The notes below the pieces were generated by a model. The model did no database searches. It was not told the origin of the DNA and worked only from the letters and a program-made list of their open reading frames with translations. Below, piece after piece: positions 16,089-24,843 of a DNA stretch of 64,000 nucleotides (position 1 is the first letter of the stretch; the number at the start of each line of letters is the position of its first letter). The stretch is from Bacteroidota bacterium. GTDB taxonomy: Bacteria; Bacteroidota; Bacteroidia; Bacteroidales; JAAAOM01. Both the position numbers and the translations under genes were made by a program. The stretch lies in assembly GCA_009908855.1 (NCBI GenBank), contig JAAAOM010000046.1, forward strand, positions 1-64,000. Direction: 5' to 3'.

Positions 16089-17336
16089 CTATCTGATTTT
16101 TAGTGTGACAATGGTTACTACTGCCAGCAGGATACCAATAATCCAAAAACGGGTTACGATTTTGGGTTCAGGATATCCTTTAACCTGGTAATGATGGTGT
16201 AAAGGAGCCATTTTAAATATGCGCCTGCCTTCACCAAATTTTCGTTTTGTATATTTGAAATATCCCACCTGCATCATAACTGACAGGCTTTCGACCAGAA
16301 AGATGCCGCATAAAATGGGAATCAATAATTCTTTGCGTATGAGAACCGAATAAACGGCAATAATCCCACCGATTGAAAGGCTTCCGGTATCACCCATGAA
16401 TACTTGTGCAGGATAGGAATTATACCACAGAAAGCCGATCAGCGCTCCGATTACGGCGCTCATAAACACCACCAGCTCACCGGTATGAGGGATATACATG
16501 ATACTCAGGTAGTCGGCGAATATAAAGTTACCCGAGAGGTATGCCAGCACGCCCAGGGTAATTCCCATAGAGGCCGATGTTCCTGCGGCCAGTCCGTCAA
16601 GGCCATCGGTCATATTGGCCCCGTTTGATACGGCGGTAACTATGATGATCACTGCAAATATCACGACTATCCACGCCCTGTCTTTTGCCTTGCTGTCCAT
16701 AAACCAGAGGAGTTTTGAATAGTCGAATTCGTTATTCTTGAAGAACGGAATATTTACTTTGGTTGATTTAATATCGCGGGTAATAAATATTTCTTTGAAT
16801 TCTCCTTCTTCAACCACTACTTTTTTGATGGGTTGGCTGTTTTCGTCCAATACTTTTTCACGGATAACAATATCAGGGTGAAAGTAAATGACGGCGCCCA
16901 CAAATAAACCAAGCATTACCTGGCCCAGTATTTTTAACTTACCTTCCAGCCCTTTTTTATTTTTCTTAAAAACTTTGATGTAATCATCGGCAAATCCTAC
17001 CAAACCAAGCCAGATGGTGGTAACCAGCATAAGGATGATGTAAATATTTAGCAATTCACCAAATAACAGGGCTGGTATAAGAATAGAACCCAGGATAATT
17101 AATCCACCCATAGTGGGAGTACCTTTTTTTTGCATTTGGCCTTCGAGTCCTAAATCCCTGATTGACTCACCAATTTGTGCTTTTTGAAGGATGCGGATGA
17201 TTTTTTTTCCGAACAGGGCTGATATGAGCAATGAGGTAATAATAGCCATAGCCGAGCGGAATGAGAGATACTGAAAAAGTCCGGCCCCCGGCAGGTCATA
17301 AGCTTCATGAAGGTATGTAAATAAATAATAAAGCAT
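16089..17336 (-). CDS. mraY: Phospho-N-acetylmuramoyl-pentapeptide-transferase MraY
   Basis: Ten-helix inner-membrane enzyme making lipid [30 protein letters not shown] and [15 protein letters not shown] carry the catalytic Asp residues, and [24 protein letters not shown] is the His motif. At 415 residues it is longer than the usual 320-360 because of a 60-70-residue hydrophilic insert (about 170-235, [21 protein letters not shown] region), a feature of Bacteroidota MraY. It lies between murE and murD. Confidence 0.97.
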   Translation of the reverse strand: MLYYLFTYLHEAYDLPGAGLFQYLSFRSAMAIITSLLISALFGKKIIRILQKAQIGESIRDLGLEGQMQKKGTPTMGGLIILGSILIPALLFGELLNIYIILMLVTTIWLGLVGFADDYIKVFKKNKKGLEGKLKILGQVMLGLFVGAVIYFHPDIVIREKVLDENSQPIKKVVVEEGEFKEIFITRDIKSTKVNIPFFKNNEFDYSKLLWFMDSKAKDRAWIVVIFAVIIIVTAVSNGANMTDGLDGLAAGTSASMGITLGVLAYLSGNFIFADYLSIMYIPHTGELVVFMSAVIGALIGFLWYNSYPAQVFMGDTGSLSIGGIIAVYSVLIRKELLIPILCGIFLVESLSVMMQVGYFKYTKRKFGEGRRIFKMAPLHHHYQVKGYPEPKIVTRFWIIGILLAVVTIVTLKIR

Positions 17337-17340
17337 ATTA

Positions 17341-18795
17341 TTATAGGTTTAAACAAGCTTGTAAAATTTCTTTATCATCAAAAGGATACCGCGTTCCTTT
17401 AACTTCCTGGTATGTTTCATGCCCTTTACCTGCCACCAATACTATATCGCCCTGTTGAGCCAGCATGCATGCTGTATGTATGGCTTCTTTTCGGTTGGCA
17501 ATGGCAATCACCCTTGCTGTGTATTCAGCCGGGACCCCTTTGCGCATGTCATTGATAATTTCTTCGGGGTCTTCGTCCCTGGGATTATCCGATGTAAGTA
17601 TTACTTTGGTACTGTTTATTACCGAAACTTTGGCCATGTCAGGGCGTTTTGCCTTATCACGATTACCTCCTGCACCAATTACGGTTATTAGTTGTTTACT
17701 GCCATTTCTGATCTGGTTGATGGTGTTAAGCACATTCAATAAAGCGTCTGGTGTATGCGCATAATCAATAATCCCGGTTACCCCGTTTTCGTTTTTGAAA
17801 TATTCGAGTCGGCCTCTTACCGGGTCCAGCAAACTGATATTTTTAAGCACTTCCTGCTCGGGTTGACCAAGCTCCAATGCGCAACCATAAACGGCCAACA
17901 CATTATAAGCATTAAACAGGCCTGCAAATTTTGTCCATAGTTCGTGTCCGCCTATTGACAGTAGCATTCCGTCGAAATGATTCTCCATAATCCTGAGCTT
18001 GTAATCGGATATGGATCTGAGACTGTATGTTTTTTTCCCGGCCCGGGTATTTTGCAGCATCACCCTTCCGTTTTTATCGTCTGTATTGGACAGTGCAAAT
18101 GCAGTTTCCGGCAGGTGATCAAAGAACATCTTTTTGGCTTCAAGGTATTCTCTGAATGTATGGTGATAATCCAAATGATCATGTGTGATGTTGGTAAATA
18201 TGCCACCACGGAATGTAAGGCCGGCGATGCGTTGTTGATGAATGGCATGCGAACTCACTTCCATAAAACAGAATTCACAACCTTTGACGGCCATATCGTT
18301 TAACAGGCGATTGATTTGTATGGCGTCGGGGGTGGTATGCGTGGCGTCAACGATCGTTCCGTCGATCAAATTTTCAACAGTGGATAATAATCCGGATTTA
18401 TAGCCCAACTTTTGGAAAAGGTTATACAATAAGGTGACTACGGTTGTTTTGCCATTGGTACCGGTTACACCCACCAATTTTATTTTTCCTGACGGGTTAT
18501 CATAGTAGTTGGATGCTGCAGTTCCAAGTGCTTTTTTGGCATCTTCCACCTGTATATAGGTGATGTTTCCATGATTCCGGGCTGGTAAATTTTCACATAA
18601 AACAGCATCCGCACCCTGCGCAATGGTTTTATCGATGAAATCGTGTCCATCGACCTGGGTACCACGGGTAGCTATAAACAGGCATTTTTCCTTAACCTCG
18701 CGTGAATCAAAGGTAATTTGGCCAATGGGTATATTTTCCCGGCCAATGATTTTCACCGGCTCAATACCTTGTAATATGTCGGATAATCTTTTCAT
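17341..18795 (-). CDS. murE: UDP-MurNAc-tripeptide ligase MurE (meso-DAP type)
   Basis: A 484-residue Mur ligase. ATP loop [18 protein letters not shown] at about 109-126, carbamylated-Lys region [22 protein letters not shown], and C-terminal [10 protein letters not shown]. The DNPR motif is the known marker of meso-diaminopimelate specificity rather than L-lysine, so the wall is predicted to be DAP type. It starts one base after the ftsI stop. murF, the next enzyme, is not in this cluster. Confidence 0.97.
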   Translation of the reverse strand: MKRLSDILQGIEPVKIIGRENIPIGQITFDSREVKEKCLFIATRGTQVDGHDFIDKTIAQGADAVLCENLPARNHGNITYIQVEDAKKALGTAASNYYDNPSGKIKLVGVTGTNGKTTVVTLLYNLFQKLGYKSGLLSTVENLIDGTIVDATHTTPDAIQINRLLNDMAVKGCEFCFMEVSSHAIHQQRIAGLTFRGGIFTNITHDHLDYHHTFREYLEAKKMFFDHLPETAFALSNTDDKNGRVMLQNTRAGKKTYSLRSISDYKLRIMENHFDGMLLSIGGHELWTKFAGLFNAYNVLAVYGCALELGQPEQEVLKNISLLDPVRGRLEYFKNENGVTGIIDYAHTPDALLNVLNTINQIRNGSKQLITVIGAGGNRDKAKRPDMAKVSVINSTKVILTSDNPRDEDPEEIINDMRKGVPAEYTARVIAIANRKEAIHTACMLAQQGDIVLVAGKGHETYQEVKGTRYPFDDKEILQACLNL

Positions 18796-18796
18796 G

Positions 18797-20905
18797 TCAG
18801 CCTGTAAAACTCATTTCAAGGGTGATTACCTGACCTTCTTTCACACGTGTACCCGGTAGAATGGACTGAGCACGAACGCTGCCACGGCCATTTACATGTA
18901 CTTTCAACCCGGCTGATTCCAGCAGATAGAGAGCATCTTTTAATCCCATTTCCACTACATTGGGTACCAGATTTTCAACTGTTTCCCGGGTTTTGAGCTC
19001 TACTTTATGGTCCATTTTAAAGGTTGAGACCCAGTTGGATGAGGTATTGTCATTTACTTCAATGTTTAATCCTTTCAGTGCATTTACAGTTTCACCCCGA
19101 ATACCGCTTTTGGAGAAGGGGATTTCGGGCTCCTCGGGTTTTTCTTTCAATGCCTGCTGTAAGTTGAAATTGGTAGCATAGGCTTTTTTGGCGATCTCCA
19201 GGAATACGGGTCCAGCCACCAAATTGCCGTAGTATACCGATTTGGAAGGTGAGTTGATAACCACCATGCAGGAGTATTTGGGATCATCAGCCGGGAAATA
19301 ACCTACAAACGATGCCTGATAGCTCATTTCCTTATCACTGTTGGCGTAGTTAACCTGGGCTGTACCGGTTTTGCCGGCAATTTTTATGTGCGTATCATTC
19401 AGGTTATTGGCGCTTCCGTGCGCTACCACCCCTTTTAACATGGTTTGTGCTTTTTTAAGGGTAGGGCGTGAGGAAATAGATGGTGTAATTACTTCGGTTC
19501 CATACTTCTCAACTGTTTCGCCATGCATGCGCAGTTCTTTTGCAAAAACAGGCTTCACCATCTTACCGTTGTTGGCAATAGCATTGTAGAAAGTAAGCAG
19601 CTGTAACGGCGTAATACGAACCTCATAGCCATGTGACATCATGGCAAGCGAAATACCTGACCAGTATTTACTTTTGGGATACTTGATATATGGATTTCCT
19701 TCGCCCTTTATTTCAACACCTAGTTTTTCATTCAAGTTCATGCGATACAGGCGATTCACAAAATCCGCCTCGTTGTTGCCGTAATGCTCGGTTACCATTT
19801 TGGCCATGGCCACATTGGAGGAATATTCAATAGCCTCACGAACCGTTATTTTGCCGTAACCGCCTTTATCCCAGTTACTGTCGCGAATTTTTTTATCGTA
19901 TAACTGGTATACACCGTTTTTGGTGTCAATGGTGTCATCTAAATCAACATGGCTATCTTCCAGCAACGCCATGATTACGGGTAGTTTAAATGTAGAGCCC
20001 GGCTCTGAGCTCTCACCAATGGCATAGTTGTATAATTCGCGGTATTGGTCGTCTGAATCTTTTTGAAGGTTAACAATGGCTTTTACATGGCCGGTTTTTA
20101 CTTCCATCATGATGGCTGTACCGTGATGTGCGTTGTGAAGCATTAATTGTCTGCGCAAAGCGCTTTCGGCTACATCCTGCAAATTAATATTGATGGTGGT
20201 AACCACATCGTACCCATCTTTGGGTTCTACCTCGTTATTATTCCCCACGGGCATCCAAACGCCGCCTGATAAGCGTTGCATTAACCGTATTCCTTCCGTA
20301 CCGGCCAGTTCCTGGTCGTAGGCGCCTTCGAGGCCAACAATGTTACCTGGCTCACTGAGGTAACCAATGGTTCTTGAGGCCAGGCTGTAATGCGGCTTAA
20401 TACGTTTGTTTTCCTGCAGGTAAATGAATCCGCCGGTAAAACGTCCTTCGCGGTAAATGGGGAAAGACATAAGTTTTTGAAGCTCCAGATGATTCACATT
20501 TCGTTCTATCAGATAAAAACGTTCACCCTTTTTACGGGCATTTACCAGTTCCCTTTTGTAGGCTTGCGGGGTTTTATCGTTAAATAAACCGGAAAGGCAT
20601 AATGCCAGTGAATCGATTTTGCCGTAAAAAAGATCATCGGTGAGCCCATCGCTTCGCAGGTCCATGCGAATCTCGTAGCTGGGTACTGAGCTGGCTAATA
20701 ACCGTTTGCCGTCATCAGCCAGTATATCGCCCCTGTTGGAAGGGATACGAATATCTTTTAAGCTGATATGACTGGCTTTCTCCTCCCATTTTTCCTTTTG
20801 AAGGAACTGGATGGTTACAATCCGGATAAGGATAAGCACGGCCATGATTAACATGCTCACGTACACGGCGGCAAAACGCCATAATATGTCTTTTTTAATG
20901 GACAT
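18797..20905 (-). CDS. ftsI: Septal transpeptidase FtsI/PBP3 with C-terminal PASTA domain
   Basis: A 702-residue class B PBP. Membrane anchor at about residues 10-33, dimerisation (pedestal) domain around RIPSNRGDILADDGKRLLA, and a transpeptidase domain with SxxK at S304-TFK307 (GSTFKLP), SSN near 363 (EYSSNVAMAK) and KTG (AGKTGTAQ). One PASTA domain closes the protein (VPNVVEMGLKDALYLLESAGLKV...). It cross-links septal peptidoglycan with FtsW. Its start overlaps the end of the ftsL-like gene by one base, so translation is coupled. Confidence 0.96.
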   Translation of the reverse strand: MSIKKDILWRFAAVYVSMLIMAVLILIRIVTIQFLQKEKWEEKASHISLKDIRIPSNRGDILADDGKRLLASSVPSYEIRMDLRSDGLTDDLFYGKIDSLALCLSGLFNDKTPQAYKRELVNARKKGERFYLIERNVNHLELQKLMSFPIYREGRFTGGFIYLQENKRIKPHYSLASRTIGYLSEPGNIVGLEGAYDQELAGTEGIRLMQRLSGGVWMPVGNNNEVEPKDGYDVVTTININLQDVAESALRRQLMLHNAHHGTAIMMEVKTGHVKAIVNLQKDSDDQYRELYNYAIGESSEPGSTFKLPVIMALLEDSHVDLDDTIDTKNGVYQLYDKKIRDSNWDKGGYGKITVREAIEYSSNVAMAKMVTEHYGNNEADFVNRLYRMNLNEKLGVEIKGEGNPYIKYPKSKYWSGISLAMMSHGYEVRITPLQLLTFYNAIANNGKMVKPVFAKELRMHGETVEKYGTEVITPSISSRPTLKKAQTMLKGVVAHGSANNLNDTHIKIAGKTGTAQVNYANSDKEMSYQASFVGYFPADDPKYSCMVVINSPSKSVYYGNLVAGPVFLEIAKKAYATNFNLQQALKEKPEEPEIPFSKSGIRGETVNALKGLNIEVNDNTSSNWVSTFKMDHKVELKTRETVENLVPNVVEMGLKDALYLLESAGLKVHVNGRGSVRAQSILPGTRVKEGQVITLEMSFTG

Positions 20906-21297
20906 TAATAATCGTCTAAATCTTCAATTACTATTTTTTTGGGTGGCTCGAAGGATTCTTCAAGTCCCAGGTTATATTCGTTGGACATGCGCAGGATTTG
21001 CGATTGCTTGCTTTTGTACATAAGCTCGGCTGCGGTGGTGATATATTCCGAGCGTAAATCGCGCATTTCCTGCTCCATCTCGGTTGTTTTGCGAATCACT
21101 TTTTCAGCATGATAGCGATTCCCGATGTACAAAATGCCCAAAAACGTCAGAAATAAAATAAATGGCAGTTGTTTAACCACATTTTGGCGGGTGAGCACAC
21201 TGCCATCAATGATATCCCGAAATGATCCTTTGCGGCTTTTCGCTTTCGGAATCTGTTTTTCCTCTTCAAATTCTATGGTCTCTTTCTCTTCAATCAT
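20905..21297 (-). CDS. FtsL-like small divisome protein
   Basis: A 130-residue bitopic protein: acidic/basic cytoplasmic tail (1-42), one transmembrane helix at about 45-62 (LPFILFLTFLGILYIG), then a coiled-coil-like periplasmic part (VIRKTTEMEQEMRDLRSEYITTAAELMYKSKQ). This is the architecture and position (between rsmH and ftsI) of FtsL, which activates FtsWI through FtsQ and FtsB. Bacteroidota versions diverge in sequence and are usually named FtsL-related. The 4-base ATGA overlap with rsmH shows coupling. Confidence 0.82.
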   Translation of the reverse strand: MIEEKETIEFEEEKQIPKAKSRKGSFRDIIDGSVLTRQNVVKQLPFILFLTFLGILYIGNRYHAEKVIRKTTEMEQEMRDLRSEYITTAAELMYKSKQSQILRMSNEYNLGLEESFEPPKKIVIEDLDDY

Positions 21298-22211
21298 GCC
21301 GTCACTTTTTCAGCAATGCGCAAACGAGCGCTTCTTGCGCGGTTATTTATTTTTATTTCTTCCTCTCCAGGGGTAATAATTTTTTTGTTGACGGGTTTTA
21401 AGGGGGTGTAAAACCGGCCGTACACATCTTTTTGCGGGGGGTGGTCGAAGCTACCCCAACGGATATAGTTTTTTACAAGCCTGTCTTCGAGCGAGTGATA
21501 ACTGATCACAACCAGTCGTCCGCCGGGAACCAAATATTGTTCGGCTTGCCTGAGCAATTCTTTAAGATTGTGGATTTCACGATTCACTTCAATGCGAAGT
21601 GCCTGAAACACCTGTGCCAAAAACTGATTTTCTTTGTTTTTGGGAATTAATTTATGCAGGCTGTTTTGCAGGTCGGATGTGGTATGAAATGGCTTTTTTT
21701 CACGATCACTTACTATGGTGCGAGCCAACATAAGTGCATTTTTGAGTTCCCCGTAATGCTTAAACAGATAGTTGAGTTGCGCTTCGGTATAGCTATTCAG
21801 GATTTCTTTGGCCGTTAACTTGCTTTCGCGATTCATGCGCATGTCCAGTTCGGCGTCCTTGCGGAATGAAAATCCTCTTTCTGAACTATCAAAATGATGC
21901 GATGAAACACCCAGATCGGCTAATACGCCATGGATTTGGGAGATATTGTGGTAGCGCAGAAAATGCTTTAAAAACCTGAAGTTGTGGCCCACAAACAGAA
22001 AATGCCTGTCATTAAAAAGATTTGCAACTGCTTCTGTATCCTGATCGAAAGCCACTAGTTTACCTTTCTTTAAATGGTTGATTATTTCTTTGGAATGACC
22101 GCCACCACCGTAAGTAGCATCCACATAAATACCATCGGGATCAATGTTAAGTCCTTCAATGCTTTCTTGCAGAAGCACCGGCTGATGATATGCTGTGTTT
22201 TTGCTTTGCAT
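21294..22211 (-). CDS. rsmH: 16S rRNA (cytosine(1402)-N4)-methyltransferase RsmH
   Basis: A 305-residue SAM-dependent methyltransferase (formerly MraW) acting on C1402 of 16S rRNA. YHQPVLLQESIEGL and YVDATYGGGGHSKEIINHL form the SAM-binding start, then GVLADLGVSSHHFD, ERGFSFRKDAELDMRMN, and VVISYHSLEDRLVKNYIR near the end. All are family signatures at normal length. Its start codon overlaps the last base of mraZ. Confidence 0.97.
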   Translation of the reverse strand: MQSKNTAYHQPVLLQESIEGLNIDPDGIYVDATYGGGGHSKEIINHLKKGKLVAFDQDTEAVANLFNDRHFLFVGHNFRFLKHFLRYHNISQIHGVLADLGVSSHHFDSSERGFSFRKDAELDMRMNRESKLTAKEILNSYTEAQLNYLFKHYGELKNALMLARTIVSDREKKPFHTTSDLQNSLHKLIPKNKENQFLAQVFQALRIEVNREIHNLKELLRQAEQYLVPGGRLVVISYHSLEDRLVKNYIRWGSFDHPPQKDVYGRFYTPLKPVNKKIITPGEEEIKINNRARSARLRIAEKVTA

Positions 22212-22663
22212 TATTCTTTGCCACCCAGAATTTTATTGGCTAAATCAGCAAATTCATCCTCATCATTTCCTAAGGACTCATAATCGGCTTTGGCCCAGAC
22301 TTCAATTTTGTTGAATTGTCCGGCCAGCACCACCTCATTGACATCGCCAATTTCGCTATGCAAACGCTTCGGTATTAACAGCCTGTTGTTAGCATCCAGG
22401 GCCAGCTCGGCTGTACCTTTAAAAAACTCCCGTAAGAACCGGTTGTGTTCCTTGTTATAAGGGTTGGTTTGTTGTTTTATGAGTTCGTTTTGCCTTTCCC
22501 ATTCTTCAAGTGTGTAGAGTACCAGGCATTTCTCATAAATGTCTTTTTTTATCACAAACTTGTCCGGATGCTCCCCGGTGATCTGCTTTTTAAAGGCAGA
22601 CGGAAAAGTGATGCGGCCTTTCGCATCAATTTTACACTGGTAGTCTCCTATGAAGTTTGTCAT
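22211..22663 (-). CDS. mraZ: Transcriptional regulator MraZ
   Basis: About 150 residues from the ATG ending at 22663 (MTNFIGDYQCKIDAKGRITFPSAF). The track's 196-residue version runs upstream through the regulatory repeats and is not credible as protein. Two AbrB-like SpoVT domains carry the paired DxKGRxxxP (KIDAKGRITFP) and DxNNRLLIP (LDANNRLLIP) motifs. MraZ is the conserved first gene of dcw clusters and binds repeated TGGGN boxes at its own promoter; four such boxes lie 40-80 bases upstream here. Confidence 0.95.
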   Translation of the reverse strand: MTNFIGDYQCKIDAKGRITFPSAFKKQITGEHPDKFVIKKDIYEKCLVLYTLEEWERQNELIKQQTNPYNKEHNRFLREFFKGTAELALDANNRLLIPKRLHSEIGDVNEVVLAGQFNKIEVWAKADYESLGNDEDEFADLANKILGGKE

Positions 22664-22702
22664 AAACAGGCGCTTACATAATAATAATGTAAAATTAATA
22701 CA

Positions 22703-22742
22703 TTTTTTACCACTAGCAACCACTTTCACCCACTTTTTACCA
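22703..22742 (-). promoter_or_regulatory. MraZ operator: four 10-bp-phased TGG boxes
   Basis: Read on the minus strand the segment is four contiguous 10-mers: TGGTAAAAAG, TGGGTGAAAG, TGGTTGCTAG, TGGTAAAAAA. The TGGKN core with a 5-base spacer and 10-bp phase is the known MraZ box layout, so this is the likely autoregulatory site of the dcw operon, ending 40 bases before the mraZ start. Confidence 0.75.
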
Positions 22743-22803
22743 TTTTGTTCATAACTTTTTACTGGGGGAATAAAAATTTTAGTAATTATGCACGATTTCA
22801 AGG

Positions 22804-22823
22804 TGGGGTGAAGTGGGGGAGAA
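22804..22823 (+). promoter_or_regulatory. Pair of MraZ-like boxes on the opposite strand
   Basis: On the plus strand TGGGGTGAAG TGGGGGAGAA gives two TGGGG cores exactly 10 bp apart. They face the divergent acyltransferase gene at 22890, 61 bp beyond the four-box array. Binding is inferred from pattern only. Confidence 0.4.
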
Positions 22824-22889
22824 GGTTCACATTGTGGAAACCACTAAACCTTTCGTATCTTATAACAGGAATTTATGGTATAAACGTTT

Positions 22890-23717
22890 ATGAGCAGGCA
22901 GGTTGATATTCAAAAAGTATTTACTGATAAGAACCCCAAACTGGCCAGGCGGTTGCCGGGCTTTGTGTATGCTTATCTGCGCCGGATTGCCCATGAAGGT
23001 TATCTGAACCGGATACTGGATGAACATGGCCATAAAGACGGGATTGAATTTGTGCATGCAGTTATTAAAGAATTTGAAATAAAGCTGGAAGTAGCAGGGG
23101 AAGAGAATCTGCCAAAAGACGGACGGTATATATTTGCATCGAATCATCCGCTGGGGGGTTTTGACGGACTATTATTAATGCATATCATGGATCGGCATTA
23201 CGGCGATTATAAATTTTTGGTGAATGATATATTATATAATATCCCTCAATTGCGCCCTTTGTTTATTCCGCTTAATAAGCATGGCAAACAGAATAGTGAT
23301 TTTGCCCGGATGCTGGATGATACGCTAAAAAGTGATGCCCAGGTACTAACTTTTCCCGCGGGGTTGGTTTCGCGGCGTATTAAAGGGCAGATTGTAGATT
23401 TAGAATGGAAAAAGAGTTTTATTCAAAAAGCCGTTCAATACGAGCGGGATATCATTCCGGTATTTGTAACAGGCAGGAATTCAGGTTTTTTCTATAATTT
23501 CGCCAATGTAAGGAAGGCGCTGGGAATTAAAGCCAATATCGAGATGCTTTACTTGGTAGACGAGACCTATAAACATCGAAAAAAAAATATTAAGGTTATA
23601 TTTGGCAAACCCATATCTCACCATAAATTTACTAAAGTGAAAAATTATAAAGAGTGGGCCAAATGGGTGAAGGAGCAGGTTTATTTATTGAATGGGGTGA
23701 AATCGATTCCATTATAG
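22890..23717 (+). CDS. glsA: PlsC/hemolysin-type acyltransferase, probable glycine-lipid O-acyltransferase
   Basis: A 275-residue acyltransferase of the glycerolphosphate acyltransferase superfamily. Acceptor motif NHPLGGFDG at about residues 89-97 (HxxxxD with catalytic His), TFPAGLVSRR as motif III near 152, and IIPVFVTGRNSGFFYN near 185. In Bacteroides a protein of this kind (GlsA) works with an adjacent GNAT protein (GlsB) to make glycine lipids; the same pair and order is seen here. It begins 227 bases from mraZ, divergently. The naming is from context and family; a general lysophosphatidate-type acyltransferase is the alternative. Confidence 0.65.
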   Translation: MSRQVDIQKVFTDKNPKLARRLPGFVYAYLRRIAHEGYLNRILDEHGHKDGIEFVHAVIKEFEIKLEVAGEENLPKDGRYIFASNHPLGGFDGLLLMHIMDRHYGDYKFLVNDILYNIPQLRPLFIPLNKHGKQNSDFARMLDDTLKSDAQVLTFPAGLVSRRIKGQIVDLEWKKSFIQKAVQYERDIIPVFVTGRNSGFFYNFANVRKALGIKANIEMLYLVDETYKHRKKNIKVIFGKPISHHKFTKVKNYKEWAKWVKEQVYLLNGVKSIPL

Positions 23718-23738
23718 GCAGTAAAGAAAATAATTTTA

Positions 23739-23746
23739 TAAATTTG
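23739..23746 (+). promoter_or_regulatory. -7 promoter element TAAATTTG before the GNAT gene
   Basis: An exact TAnnTTTG match 30 bases before the track start of the GNAT acyltransferase. No clear -33 TTTG was found at the usual spacing. It suggests a promoter separate from that of the preceding gene. Confidence 0.4.
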
Positions 23747-23775
23747 CGAACTTTAGCCCAAAAAAAGCAGGTAGT

Positions 23776-24840
23776 ATGGCGAACATTTTATCTGCTTTTT
23801 TATTCTATTTGTTAAAGGCATTAAAAAAGGGAATTAAGTTTACGCAAATGAAAGAAATAATACCCGCTGTCGACCGAGAAACCATACAACAGGAGTTAAC
23901 CAAAGACAAGTTTCTGCGTTACACTAACTATGGTGGTAATGAGCTGTATATTGTCGATTACCACAATTCCCCCAATTTAATGCAGGAAATAGGCCGGTTG
24001 CGTGAAATCTCTTTTCGTTCTGCAGGTGGCGGTACCGGTAAAGAAATTGATATCGATGAATTTGACACCTGCAAAAATCCCTATCAACAACTCATTGTCT
24101 GGGATCCTGAAATTAAGGAGATTCTCGGAGGCTATCGTTATTTTATATGCACTGATTTATCGTGCATTGTTGATGGCGAGGTACATCTTTCCACATCAGA
24201 AATATTTCGGGTTTCTCAAAAATTTACGGATCAATATTTGCCCCATATGATTGAATTGGGGCGTTCATTCGTGCAACCACAATACCAAAGCACCAATTTA
24301 CGAAGCAAAGGGTTGTATGCGCTGGATAATTTATGGGACGGGTTGGGTGCGATTTGGATTAACCACCCTGATATTCGTTATTTCTTTGGAAAAGTAACCA
24401 TGTACAAAAGTTATAACGAAGAAGCCCGAAACATGATATTGTATTTCCTGGATAAGTATTTTGGCGATCCTGATAAGCTAATCACTCCGCTTTATCCGTT
24501 GGATATTGAAATTAACCGGGAAAAGTTTGAAAGCATATTTACGGGCAACGACCTGAAGGAAGACCAAAAGATATTGTCGCAACAGGTGAGAGCGCGTGGA
24601 GAGAATATCCCGCCGCTCATTAATGCCTATATGAACCTTTCTCCTACCATGAAATGTTTTGGCACCAGTACCAACCCTTTTTTCGGAGATGTTGAAGAAA
24701 CAGCCATAATGATTACCGCGGCTGATTTTTACCAATCCAAAACCGAACGTCATGTTAATTCATATCTGGATGAATTAAGGTCAAAAGGTATTCAGCTGCT
24801 GCCGGGCATGAAAAGGGAAAACACCAATGAGGAAGAATAA
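23776..24840 (+). CDS. glsB: GNAT-type acyltransferase, probable glycine N-acyltransferase
   Basis: 354 residues from the first ATG, but the ATG at 23848 (MKEIIPAVDRETI) may be the true start; the 24 residues before it are hydrophobic and not typical of the family. The protein resembles OlsB/hemolysin-like GNAT N-acyltransferases: LREISFRSAGGGTGKEIDIDEFD, then EILGGYRYFIC, SEIFRVSQKF, MIELGRSFVQPQYQ and LWDGLGAIW. In Bacteroides GlsB acylates glycine with a 3-hydroxy fatty acid and GlsA adds the second chain. The gene ends 3 bases before the convergent stop of the next gene. Confidence 0.68.
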   Translation: MANILSAFLFYLLKALKKGIKFTQMKEIIPAVDRETIQQELTKDKFLRYTNYGGNELYIVDYHNSPNLMQEIGRLREISFRSAGGGTGKEIDIDEFDTCKNPYQQLIVWDPEIKEILGGYRYFICTDLSCIVDGEVHLSTSEIFRVSQKFTDQYLPHMIELGRSFVQPQYQSTNLRSKGLYALDNLWDGLGAIWINHPDIRYFFGKVTMYKSYNEEARNMILYFLDKYFGDPDKLITPLYPLDIEINREKFESIFTGNDLKEDQKILSQQVRARGENIPPLINAYMNLSPTMKCFGTSTNPFFGDVEETAIMITAADFYQSKTERHVNSYLDELRSKGIQLLPGMKRENTNEEE

Positions 24841-24843
24841 ATT

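Noticed and set aside
22664-22801. N-terminal extension of MraZ in the ORF track
   Set aside because: It runs through the phased MraZ boxes and lacks family similarity; the shorter start fits the conserved MraZ beginning.
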